Shown here: in pieces, positions 24,226 to 35,165 of the stretch | Position numbering within the stretch: the stretch's first letter is position 1 | How the letters are laid out: every line of letters starts with the position of its first letter | The notes under the pieces: generated by a model | Database searches by the model: none | Told to the model about the DNA's origin: nothing | The model's input: only the letters and a program-made list of their open reading frames with translations | From: Azadirachta indica | Lineage: Eukaryota > Streptophyta > Magnoliopsida > Sapindales > Meliaceae | NCBI GenBank assembly: GCA_022749755.1 | Contig: CM040450.1 | Span: 1,246,523 to 1,310,522 of the forward strand | Direction of reading: 5' to 3' | Length of the DNA: 64,000 nucleotides | Made by a program: the position numbers and the translations under genes

Positions 24226-25240
24226 TCAGTCTTTCTTGTTATTCAGCGAAATTTCATTTATTAGGACTTTCTTGTGTTGAAGGGAAAAGGCTAGCTTCCT
24301 ATTTTTGGTCCAAAGGCAGAGAAATTGGCATGAACTACTCAGGGTTTTGGGCAAAATAGAGCCTTTCATGAAGCCATCTATATAACGGGCTGATATGCTC
24401 TCACTTGTTGGTCTTGATTTTCTTAGGCGACTCAATAATTGTCGAGGTGGTGGCACTGGCCTATGTTGATGAACAATGAAGCCTAGCCCTTATGCTTTGA
24501 AAGTACCACCCTTTCAACAATCGTATCGAGAGATCAACCTATGGTTTATCACTAGGGCTGCATCTTAAGTAAGTTTCGTGTCATTAATCCTTACATCTGC
24601 CCTCCAACATAAAGTAGTAATTAGGCAAAGGTTAGTGTGGCCACCTATGGTTTTTTCTTCAATGGTTTGAACCAAGCTATCTCTTATCACACTTTCAACA
24701 TCAATCGACTTTCGAGTGCATATACGATACAGCAAGACAGCTCAAGGTGTTGTAATGTCATGCTGGTGTTTTATAGGCATGAGATTAACGCAGATGAACT
24801 TATACCAAGCTTTTGCATCAAGTTTAAAGTATTTGCTGGGAAGGTAAGGGCAACATCCCGCTTAGCTAGACTTGGTCTCTATTCTACTCCTGAAACACAC
24901 GTTTCTTGAATAATAGTGCTCTTATCTGATCCTTCACTTAAGTATTCTTCATATTGATCATCATCATAGTCAATGGCAACTAGATCATAGTGTGCGTTAA
25001 TTTCTTCGGGAGAAAAAGAAACCACTTTTCCTTAAACAAACACCTTGCTATCCTCCCTTGCAACTGATGCATAAGCATAAAATTCCCTTACAACGGGCAC
25101 AACAGCTAAGTCCAGAATGTCAGTAAAGTTTTGCCAATTCCTTACATTGATAAATTCTGATCTGACCATCTAGACTCGCTATATCATTCGGCTTAAGTCC
25201 CTTTTCCATGATTATACTTTTCTTGCCTTCAGAAAAGCTA
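24226..25240 (-). pseudogene. PF20167-type (envelope-like) ORF of the Athila/Tat-like element, broken
   Basis: Read on the minus strand: LAVVPVVREFYAYASVARED, then KVVSFSPEEINAHYDLVAID, then YEEYLSEGSD and AKRDVALTFPANTLNLMQKL. A block matching the 'W..F....L.P..H' and 'RAVLLYALE' segments comes next (LELSCCIVYALESRL). The order matches the 'putative plant transposon protein' domain found in plant retroelements. The tail PPPRQLLSRLRKSRPTSES is open at 24226-24456. Several stops and frame shifts make it nonfunctional. No gag-pol was found in this element, so it may be a non-autonomous derivative. Confidence 0.6.
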
Positions 25241-25848
25241 TTGTACTTTCGTTTCGCCTCTATAGAAACAAAGTGGCGATTGTCGAATAATAGCATGAGC
25301 TATGCCTTTTATGTTCCTTCAATGCCAAAACAAAGTCACCCAATTACATGAAATTGCCAAACTTTCTATTTCCCCTACTCCTCACACCCTTACAAATGTT
25401 CTCAAGGATTTAAACTTGCAAATATTAACATTTTCCTCACTTAAAGCAAATTATCAAACACTTAATGCGTGGTTTTTACACTAACCAATCTTAACTTAAA
25501 TCACTCTTTTCTCAACTCCAAATCTCATCACAATTCATCTTAATTAACACAAAATTTCAAAATCTCATTCAATCAACCCAACAACAACCATAATTCAAAA
25601 GTTTCAAACCAACATCCCATAAATAGGTAATTTCACTCAAAATTCAACAAAACATCTAACAATGTAAATTGTAATTAACAAGGTGGAACTAGTATCTTAC
25701 TTGGAGAACTGTTGCCAATTATCGCTTGAAATCATCAAAAATTGCTCTCCAAAGTCTATTTGAATATAGTGAAAAATGGATAATTTGTCTAGGTGAGGGT
25801 CGAATTGTGTTAGAGGTGAAAGAGTTGATGAATAATAATGAATTGGGG
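25241..25848 (-). mobile_element. Athila/Tat-like internal sequence, 5' of the ORF
   Basis: Mostly noncoding AT-rich DNA between the decayed ORF and the solo LTR. The minus-strand ORF continues into it as far as about 25290 with fragments such as EAKRKYNSFSEG. The same sequence resumes at 28489 on the other side of the inserted LTR. Confidence 0.45.
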
Positions 25849-26236
25849 TGTAGCACCCCTAAGAGGAACAAATTTTATTTACATTTGCATGCATATTTTA
25901 TGTTAGTACTTAGATATATTAATTGATTTTAGTATTGGGTTGTATGCTTTAGAAAAATTTTAAAAGTATTGTAAGGGTGAATATAGTATCAAATATGATT
26001 TTATTTTGTAAGACCCAAACTGCAAGCTTAACCTTAAGTACTAACATTTTAAAAAGAGATAAAGACTATGGAAGTCTAATTATCTAAGCCCAATTTTATG
26101 GATTCCATTACATGAAATCTTCCAATGTTAGGTGTGGTTGGTAATTATAGTAGGAGAAGAATAAAATGGATAGTTAAGATTTGGTTAAATATTAGATACA
26201 ACAACCAAATCAATGGCCTAGGATGTTGGCTGCAAG

Positions 26237-26245
26237 TATAAATAT
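26237..26245 (+). promoter_or_regulatory. TATA box of the solo LTR
   Basis: TATAAATAT in the LTR on the plus strand, followed by a purine-rich leader (AGAGAAAAAGAGAAGAG). It probably marks the U3/R boundary and sets the LTR orientation. Confidence 0.5.
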
Positions 26246-28134
26246 CCTTCTCTACTAAGGTTTAGGCATCAAGTAGTGAAGCTTCTAAGAGAAAAAGAGA
26301 AGAGTTTAAAGAGACTTGAGTGTTTTAGAGGACAAGTTGAGAGCAACTAAGGTAATTCAACAATCTCTTCAAGTTTTATTGTGTTTTACGTTATTGTTAC
26401 GAATTATGGATACATATTTTACTTAAGGATTTTGTGAGAATTTTGAGGATATATTGATTTAGATTAATTATAACTTATAAGCTTGAGTTTTGGTGATGGA
26501 AATGATTAAAGATTTTGTAGGAGTAAGTAATGATAACAAGGGAAATTCATGCCAAACCTAGACCTTAGATCATAGCTCAGTTCAAGAATTTTATAAAATT
26601 TTATATTGTGTTTTTTACGAACATTTTTTAACTGGTTAAGCTAGACATCTTAAGAGTCATCATAAAGTTTATTTCATTCAAAAATAATATGTTTTCAATT
26701 TTATATAATTTTTTTTGAATTTGACCCTAAGATGTTGGAAAATACCTATTTTTTTTACATAATACATGCATTGTGAAATTTTTGGGGTTACCCAAATTGT
26801 CTCTAAAATTTATAAAATTTTGTATAATGACTTGTAATCATTTCTATTTTAATGTATTAAAATTTTGCAAGCTAATTCCAAGTAATTGATTTATTATTAA
26901 TTTTCAAAGTGAGCTGTCTCACTGAAAATTGTGACTGACAGAATCTGAGAAGTCCAAATGGAAACTATTTAAAATAACTTGGAAGTGTATTTTATTTTGA
27001 AAACTTTACCAAGCTACTGTATATGTGTCTATATGATGTCTACAAAGTCTCATAACTGTTTGTTAATTGATTGATCTATTAAAAATCGATGACCTGGACA
27101 TACTCAGTAAGCCTTCCATATTATTGGAGGTAAGTGATTAAGTTTTACGAATGATGAGATTAAATCAAGGGTTTATATACAGTATTTAATTTCACTATGG
27201 TCTGATATCTTGAGGAATGGATATTATTAAGAATAAGAAAAATCCTGTGTAGACTTAAGGACAAAATTGAGGAGTTTGTTTGGTGATAAGTGTTATATGC
27301 TTTTGGTTATGTGACTTATAAGAATAAATATTTGATTTTAGGATTAAGCTGATTTAGTTATTTGCTTGGAATGTCAAGAGGTAAACATACTAGACTTTTC
27401 AACTGGGATCACAATAAATATATGTATTTGCATGTGACTATATTTACAAATATTCTGGAATTATGTATTAATATGAAAGTATCCATTTTCTTATGATTAT
27501 ATCTCAATATATTGGTTTATGACTATGTTTTTATGTGTTGTGTGTAAGTCATTGAGCATTGACACTAGCATGAACACATGAATCAATGATTTGAAAAATG
27601 AGAAAGTGATTTTGAAAGAAAATATTTATGAAAATTATGACTTGTAATTTTTAAGGATATCCAAATTCATTACTTTCTTGGCAAGCAATTATAAGTTTTT
27701 GTGAAGTCTTTGATATGTGTGGCCATTCCGTCGGGTTTTGTAGATGTGCTATGTGCTATGTGTTTCATATGACATCAGAGAGCCCTTTGGGTACCTTTAG
27801 GTCTTGTGAGTCTTCGAATGCATGCGTTGATGAATTTGTGCATGTAGGATGATTCACAATGATCAAGGCAAGGGTGTGGCTCTTACCTTCAGGCACAAGT
27901 GTTCCTTGTGTCTGAAATTTTGTGCTTCACTTGCACTTACCTACATACAGAAAGTTATTAATAGATAACTTAGGCTCAATATGTAATATGTGATATGTGA
28001 AGTCCAACTAAGTAGTAACTGAATGAATATATTCCTAACTAAATGTGAATAAAAGTTTGAAAGTGAAATTATGATATAAACAGGTTTGAAAGTGATTTTG
28101 TTAACGAACAATGTTTTATCATGTTGTATGTTTT

Positions 28135-28168
28135 TATGTATGTATGTATGTATGTATTTATGTATGTG
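28135..28168. repeat. (TATG)n microsatellite
   Basis: TATGTATG repeated with one interruption (TATT), within the solo LTR. Confidence 0.9.
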
Positions 28169-28488
28169 TTTTCATATATGAAAAACTAGAATGCTCTAAG
28201 CTAATACTCATTATAATTTATTATGATTACCAGATAAGTGATGGAATGAGCATAGCAGATTTGGTGAAGTTTTTGCTGTCACTTGATTCCCTAAGTTTAG
28301 ATGTTGATTTTGTATTTGATATTTCAGCTTAATGGACTTAATGTTTTGAATACTAGAAAATATTTGATTAGATTTTGTACTCATGAAGTTTTAAATTTTG
28401 TTGAAGTTTTTTCTACTCAAAATATATAATCTGTTCGTTATATTATTTGATTAATCACTCTTCAACCCTTGCGGGTTGGGGTGTGACA

Positions 28489-28900
28489 TTGGGTGTTAAA
28501 AATTTAATTGTTTTGAGTTCAAAGTGGTTGTAGAGGGGCATAACTGTGTTTTGTTTGAAATTTTAAGGAGGAAAGGGAGAAAGAAGTGTAAAAATGGAGT
28601 AAGAAAGACAAAGCCCATGAGTGAGGTTTCAAGCCTTATACGCGAGCGCTGTCTCGTAATAAGGTCTTCATTGCGTGTGGGTACCCAGGCGTAAGACAAA
28701 GCCTTATGCACGCGCCACCCTCTTTGGCCTTCTATGCATATTCTTCTCCCTTGCTTAATGATCAAAATTCTCTTGCCATTTCTTCAATTCACTTAGCCAC
28801 AATTTTCACCCAGCTTGTGTCTTCATACCTTAAAATAAATGTTTCGACACTTGGAATCACATCCATAATCCAAAAATTAAAAAATTAACAAAAACAAAGT
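28489..28900 (-). mobile_element. Athila/Tat-like internal sequence, continued
   Basis: Continues the host element interrupted at 25848. It contains GC-rich islands (CGCGAGCGCTGTCTCG, CACGCGCCACC) like those in the LTR-like copies. The 89-residue minus-strand frame at 28496-28765 has no recognisable domain. Confidence 0.4.
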
Positions 28901-30060
28901 GATATAAGGGAAAATTCAAATTGAACAAAATTGATGGGATAGAAAGCAACGGGTTGCTTGCCAAATAGCACATTAAAATTAGTGATAATTTCAATCTAAG
29001 CTACATGAATTATATCAGTATATCTCTACCTATCATATAATTTACAATATTCATTACATGGTCTAAATATGATAATTACTTCTCATTTCATATTAGTCCA
29101 CAATTCATTCAAATTATTGACTAAATGTTTAAAAACATTAAATATTATGATAAATGCTCAATACTGTATATTAAATCATAAATAACTTAATATCATAAAA
29201 TGAATGCTTCTAATATATTAAATCATTGCCCTAAAAAAAAAATTTAGCCACAGTGGAATAAAGTAGGACTTTAATCATTGGAAATTTAATAATACAAAAC
29301 ATAGTTCTGATCAACACAAAATTGTTAATTTCAAGATAAAAATAAAAAGAAAAAGAAATAAAACTAAATGACAAGAGTTTTAATCCATAAATTGATGAGA
29401 ATTCCTCAATATCTTGGTAAAATCCCCCTTTTCTTGTTGATCTTTCAATTATCTCTCTTTAGCCCAAATCCTCTCTCTCTTTTTTTTTTTTCAACTTGTT
29501 TCTCTATCTAAAACTCTCCTTTCTAAAATTGGCTAATGGTGGTTGATGACACCAAATCATGAAAACCTAGGATGGTGAAATTTGGTCATTCAAAACCTAT
29601 CTGATGGCTAAAAATCATCCTACAACAACACTTCCAACATGGAAGGCACATGCGCACAAGGCTGGGGCGCACGCGCATAAGTAGCTTAGTATCAGTGGCG
29701 TACGTACACCATCCACTTAGTCCCAAATGTGGTTTCGCCACCCGCAGTTATGGCATGCGCGTGCCATGCTTGTTGCCTTAGGGGTGGTCTTTTACTACTC
29801 CTTCATATTATTTCCACGGCAATTCTCCCTATTTTTCTTACCTTTTTCTCTCGTTGCTTGTTTTCATGCCTTAATTGCCTCAGACAGGTGTTTTTGGTCC
29901 TCCTATGCATGAACATAAAAATTCACCAAATAACATCAAGGCTTGAAAATTTGCTGACATATTTAAATCTGAGGCTAATGATTAATGAGTAAATTACTCA
30001 ATCAATATCAATGTCATTTAACAATTATAAAGTTGATGATAATGAGAATCACTGAGGTAA
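28901..30060 (-). mobile_element. Athila/Tat-like LTR copy B (likely 5' LTR)
   Basis: 29440-30040 matches copy A at 21960-22540 (see the shared words there). In minus orientation copy B would be the 5' LTR and copy A the 3' LTR of one element of about 9 kb, which includes the 2.6-kb solo LTR. The upstream part (28901-29400) is plain AT-rich DNA that I could not align by eye. Confidence 0.5.
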
Positions 30061-30099
30061 TTACAAAACAAAAGCACAAGATTGCCTCTTGAAGGCACA

Positions 30100-30424
30100 A
30101 GTGGCCTTTAAGTGGTTTTCTCTGATACTACTACTATTTTAGAATCTTCTTCTCAATCACATCAGCTTCCAAACTCAAGTTTGCTTTACCATCTTGAGTT
30201 TGAGGGAAAGTGTTTATTAAAATTAAAATTATTTAATTTTACTAAATTTAGTGTCATTAAGTATATTTCAAGTTTTAATATCATAAGCCTTTTTTTAGTT
30301 TCTTAAAGATTCCTAAATTTATTAAAATTCTTAGTTTATGTTGCTTTGCTATTTTAACTTATATAAAGGTATGTTTATGTACTTAATTTATAATTTAAGA
30401 GAGATTCAATATAATTCTTTAACA
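30100..30424 (+). mobile_element. Copia-type 3' end with short LTR
   Basis: A short LTR-like unit runs from TGTTTATTAAAATT (30211) to TTCTTTAACA (30424), 214 bp with TGTT..AACA ends. It is preceded by a purine-rich TTGAGTTTGAGGGAAAG tract that serves as PPT in many plant copia elements. The 64-residue frame at 30112-30306 crosses this boundary and is not a gene. There is no second LTR in view. Confidence 0.45.
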
Positions 30425-31742
30425 AAAGGGATATGTTCTATTATCAATTTCAAGAACTAGAATTCTAACGAAGACAACATAAACTAAGAATATATCATCC
30501 CACAATCATGTCAAATTTTACTTGATCTAAGTACACCAGATAAGCAAGAAACAAAGCCATCAGAAGGTTTATAATGTACTCAATGGAGACCTGTAAAACT
30601 TGGTTTATCTGCATAAGACACTGAATTAGATGCCTCTTCTGCAGTAACAAATTCTGCACAGCAAATTAATTTACAAATAAATTGGAAAATTATAAATAGA
30701 TTACTAGTTATCCACTACAAAATTATACTCAGAAATTTAATAAGTAGCAATTATGAGAGATTTCAATCAAAACCTACCGAGAGACAAAGCGCTTTGGTCC
30801 ATTTCCATGCATAAGCTGCGTCTTTCAAACTGTTTTTAAACTTCTTCTTCCTACTCAGTGTAGTTCTATTATCTTTTCAAAAGACCTAACAACAAGAAGG
30901 ATAATAAAAAAAACATCAGAAACAAGTAAAAGGCACCAGAAGGACATACTTGGAATCTAAAACGGGACACCAGCTACTCTCTGCTCAGATATTTTGTAAT
31001 CAGCATGAACAGCATAAAATATGAAAATATGAAAATTCTCAACAACATGAACAGCCTCCCACTACTAATTCTTTCCATTTGCTGTTTAAATGATAACTTA
31101 TCCTTAGGGAACAATGAAAAATCTATTGCACTATTTAAAAGAATTTGAAAAAGAAAATCAAATACCTCTATGCTTCAAAAAAAAAAAAAAAAAAAAAAAA
31201 ACTCATCTACATTCACCAACCAAAACTAAATCCATAATTTCCGGCAATAGGCCAAACTATGATCAAGAGGCACAATAAATAACCATTGGTCTTATAAACA
31301 ACTACAAAAAAATCAATTAAGAAATATAAACCAAAAAGACACCAGCCTCATTGAGCCAAAAGAAAACTTGCCTTCATTCAGCCAATTCGGTTGGCTTAAA
31401 ATCCCGATATGTTCATATATTCTCCATTAACTTTAGGCTCACTTCAATGAAGCAAATTCCAATGCTATCTTTTCCTACTACTGCCTTGTTCTCAAAACCA
31501 AACAGAGGACGTAAAGATCAATGTCTTATCAGACCAAAAAATTAAAGAAAAAAAATTCAATTTGTTCCAATTTGTTTCCCTGGAACCAAACAAAACAGAA
31601 CTAAAATAAAAACTTATCAGCTGACTGCAGGCAACAAGGCAAGCCATCCGATCAGAGTTCAAAGGCGTGGCAAGAGCCAGCCCACACAATCTGCATCTCA
31701 TCCACAATGAACTCTGCTTTCTTTCTCTCATCAGATAGATAA
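30425..31742. other. 3' flank of the PPR pseudogene
   Basis: No coding was recognised. Somewhat less AT-biased patches could be the former 3' UTR and introns of the PPR locus. A 25-base poly(A) run lies at 31177-31201. Confidence 0.4.
31177..31201 (+). repeat. Poly(A) run
   Basis: 25 consecutive A. It may be the tail of an old retroposed sequence on the plus strand or a simple repeat; no flanking duplication was recognised. Confidence 0.85.
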
Positions 31743-33070
31743 TCAACACCTTCCATGATCAACAACATTTAGCAACAACTCCTTGTCTTCAAATTTCTTC
31801 AAGTGTTTAATTATTTTACCAACATAAGGAGCTTGCACCCGAATTCTTTTTTCTAGCATAAACCTTGCAAGTTTTACGGCTTCCACTGAATGGCTCTCTT
31901 GACAAAGCCCAAGTAATAGAACAGAATAGATATGGAAGTCAATAGAAGATAAGAATCCGATCTTCTCGATCTCCTCATATAAGCGGAAAACCACCAGCAC
32001 CTTTCTCCCCAAAATAAGCTCTTTAAACATTATACTACATGCCAAACCATCAGGCTTCACCCCACTAACTAGCATCTTACTAAAGAGCTTCTCTGTATCC
32101 TCAGGTCGTTTAGTCGTAACCAATTCTACAACTAGAGAACTAAAGCAATCACCAGATGATACAGTACCTCCGGCAACAACTTCATCAATCAACTTATAAG
32201 CCTCATTTATATTCCTTCAGCACAAAGACCCTTAATTAGAGTACTAACTGTGACAAGGTTAGGAGCACAGCCACAAGCATTCATTCTATCTAAAATCCCC
32301 AATGCTTCTGCCATCATACCCTTCTCACAAAAACTTTGAATGGCCGATGTATATGTGACAACACTAGGACCACAATCGCCACCTCCTTTCTCCATCTCCC
32401 CTAATAATCCCAATGCCCTCTCCATACTCCCTGACCTACATATCCCATCAAGAAGAGCAGAATATGCAACTGAATTGGTGGCACAACCATGTCTTCTCAT
32501 AGCCTTAAACAATCCACAAGCATCATCTAATCTACCAGCATTGCATCAACACATTTGTGATGATATCAGGGTAAAGACCGATCAAACCCATCTCTTTCAT
32601 CAATTTTATACACCTAATAACAATATTATACACAATCGTATCTGGTCTTAAATTGAATTCAGGCATTTCCCTCAGTACCCACAATGCCTCATTCGCAAGC
32701 TTAGCCTTTTCACAACAAAGTTAAAATCACTTTCATTGTTTTAACACTAACAACACACCTTTCTTCTTTATAAGCCTCGACCACATCAATAACAATTCAT
32801 GGGTTTTGCTTAATTTTAAACAATTCACAAGCTTTTTTATACATAAATGAGCTGTGCCTATAACTCGATTGAAGACCAGCCCATACAAAAAAACGATACC
32901 TATTTGAGATTGACCGGGCAAATATTTGCGTAACACTTCATTCCAATAAGTAGAGTTCAATTTTGCCTGAACGTGACTAGGGTTATTTCAACATTGTTCG
33001 GGTTCTTTTGCAGGACAGCGTAGAATTTCTCTGCTGAAGAAGCGGTGGTAAAGTGTAAAGTATATACTTT
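31743..33070 (-). pseudogene. Pentatricopeptide-repeat protein, At5g47360-like, pseudogene
   Basis: P-class PPR proteins bind organellar RNA and act in its processing. Pieces on the minus strand read, in order: AEKFYAVLQKNPNNVEITLV (about 33045), STYWNEVLRKYLPGQSQIGI, NEALWVLREMPEFNLRPDTI (about 32700), EMGLIGLYPDIITNV, and then the open blocks 32207-32512 (RHGCATNSVAYSALLDGICR, YTSAIQSFCEKGMMAEALGI) and 31743-32192 (FSKMLVSGVKPDGLACSIMF, IYSVLLLGLCQESHSVEAVK). PPR repeats are clear. The closest match I recall is Arabidopsis At5g47360. A stop after RQN (near 32970), frame shifts near 32740, 32550 and 32210, and a deletion between the PPRs at about 32600 show that it is dead. Upstream frames to 33306 look like former 5' leader. 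Confidence 0.85.
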
Positions 33071-33309
33071 GAAGCTTTTGACGGGAATTGACGGTGATAA
33101 GAAGCGAGAAACTGAAAATCGTTGCATGGGTTTTTAGGTAGGGTCAGAAAATGTTGCTTAAGTAAAGAGAGCTGACCAAGAGACTGTGAGCAGAGCTTAA
33201 GCCGAAGTGGGTTGAAGCCAATGAAACCGCAAACTGAGTTAGTAGGGCAGAGAAGCGAGCTGAGACCGAGAGAGTGTGAGGAGAGCTGACGTCTGGTCAA
33301 ACCCAACGG

Positions 33310-34739
33310 AGCCAGAGAAACTGAGTTAAGAGTGCACAGCCTTTTACCTTTGTTTTGTTATTACGACGTATCGGTGGACCCATATATTTTTAGTTGATGA
33401 AAATATAATTATTAATATTCAAATCATTATTTATTTATTTTTTATTTCGAGTTATGCTATTGTCGTCATTTTAAATCCTTTTTAAAACCCCGTTTCTACA
33501 ATTTTCATATAAATTAAAATTAGATAAAATGATAAATTTAAGCTATTATCGTCATTTTAATCCTTTTTAAAACCACTTTTATAATTTTAATACAATTTAA
33601 AATTAGATAAAATGACAAATCTAACTAAACTCAAGTATTTTAATTTATGTTAAACACTTTTTTATATATGATTTATTAACTTTTATTAACTTTTAACATT
33701 AATTTATTATAAATAATATTTTTCTTTTTAAACTGTAAATTAAATAAACACACTTTTATTCTTCAGCAAATTTATAAAATTTTTAAATTAATAAAGAAAA
33801 TAATTACAGATAGAGAATTGATCGAGAAGGAAAAATTTTCAATTACAATTTGAAATTGGGTCGCAATTTGATGACTACCAACTAAAATGTATTTTTTGCT
33901 CTACCTCATAGTTATTTACATTTATCAGATCTATCCACTTTTTTTTTTTTAACAAATCATCACTCTACCCTTAAATAATTCAAGATGATTATTAAATTTA
34001 ATAGAATTTGTTAATATCATAGTTTTGCCCTTATTTTAATTGTCGTTGTTTGTACAAAGACTAAAGTAACCCTATTTTTGACATATTTTATTATTGAAAT
34101 TAGAAAAAATATTTATTATCCCCAAATTTTGTCTTATTACTCAGTTCGGTCCAAGTATATATTTAGAAAACACTCTATTACTCTGCCCTTAAAATGTTTT
34201 GGATTATGTCCTGATTTTTATTGAATTACAAAATAATAAAGATTTTTTGGAATTTAAGCTTGGGAATTAAAGGTAAAAAAAAAAACAATAATTTACTTAT
34301 CACTGCACTAATTCACTTGTATGTTTACATGTCTAGAACTCATTTGGTGATGCATATTTAATAAATGTTGTTAAAAACATAAAATTATTTTTGAATTATT
34401 ATTACTAATTTAAAAGAATTTTATAATTTTAAAATAATCTCAATTTAAATGTAAAAGTTAGTAATTGTTATTAAATAAGAACACTAGATGTCAAGATTAA
34501 ATAGATAATTTTTTGTAATTTTTAATTTTTAACAAAAAAATTTATTATTTAATTGCTTGATTTATCTTCAATTATGCTAGATTCTAGACTTTTATCTCAA
34601 TAGACCTACATGATAGGAAACGTAACTAAACGAGCAACATAAACAAGAACTAATACCTAAGGTTAAGAAATATATGACAATAATGAATATGAATTTAAGA
34701 GCATTTCAAATATCATAAAGCAAGAGAAGAAGCAAGACT
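33310..34739. other. AT-rich intergenic DNA
   Basis: No gene was seen. 33470-33640 holds a short internal duplication: TTATCGTCATTTTAATCCTT and AATTAGATAAAATGA occur twice about 80 bp apart. The rest is plain AT-rich DNA. Confidence 0.5.
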
Positions 34740-34885
34740 AGAGTGATGAACACTCATATCATTGAATCGCCAACAAAGCCAAGTAATCTCATGGATAATA
34801 TTAGTAAAAGCACGATATTTAACCTTAATACTAGACCTTGCAATAATAGTTTGTTCCTTACAACACCAAGAAATAAGAGAGTTTC
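34740..34885 (-). pseudogene. Copia RNase H C-terminal fragment
   Basis: The minus strand reads ISWCCKEQTIIARSSIKVKY then RAFTNIIHEITWLCW, the conserved copia RNase H end (ISW..KKQ..VARSS.EAEYRA). With the gag-integrase remnant at 35.2-37.3 kb it would be the other end of the same minus-strand element, with RT deleted. It stops abruptly at about 34,885 where an inverted-repeat element begins. Confidence 0.75.
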
Positions 34886-34889
34886 TTCA

Positions 34890-35165
34890 AAAAAGAAAAA
34901 GGGATATTTTCTACAGTAACCAAAATTAGGATTCAATTTTCTCAAATAACCATTATTCAAAACTTGTATAAAAAATGACCGGATTGGACTAAAATGCTCT
35001 CACAAAAAATTTTTAAATATGACCAACATTTGCTTTCATTAGGGGTATTTTCGTCTAAAAAAATTTAAGTGGTTCATTTTTGTAATAAACTTTAAATAGT
35101 GTATATTGCTGAAAATTCGGCCTAAGTTTGGAACATTTTGGTTAATTTTGTCAAAGAAAAAAACT
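34890..35165. mobile_element. Probable MITE between copia fragments
   Basis: About 275 bp whose ends are loosely inverted: TTCTACAGTAACCAAAATTAGG on the left pairs with CCTAAGTTTGGAACATTTTGGTTAATTTTGTC on the right, reversed. It sits exactly between two pieces of the copia remnant. AAAAAGAAAAA occurs at both flanks and could be a target duplication. The superfamily is unknown. Confidence 0.4.

Larger units (their letters stand above)
25849..28488 (+). mobile_element. Solo LTR, Ty3/gypsy Tekay/Del-like, 2.6 kb
   Basis: Begins TGTAGCACCCC and ends GGGGTGTGACA, so the ends form the short inverted repeat typical of LTRs (TG..CA). TTGGG precedes it at 25843-25847 (plus one extra G) and follows at 28489-28493, a likely 5-bp target-site duplication. 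A TATA box (TATAAATAT, 26237-26245) lies 390 bp inside on the plus strand. No gag-pol is present. The length and the CACCCC/GGGGTG ends recall Tekay/Del LTRs, but the clade is inferred. Confidence 0.68.
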
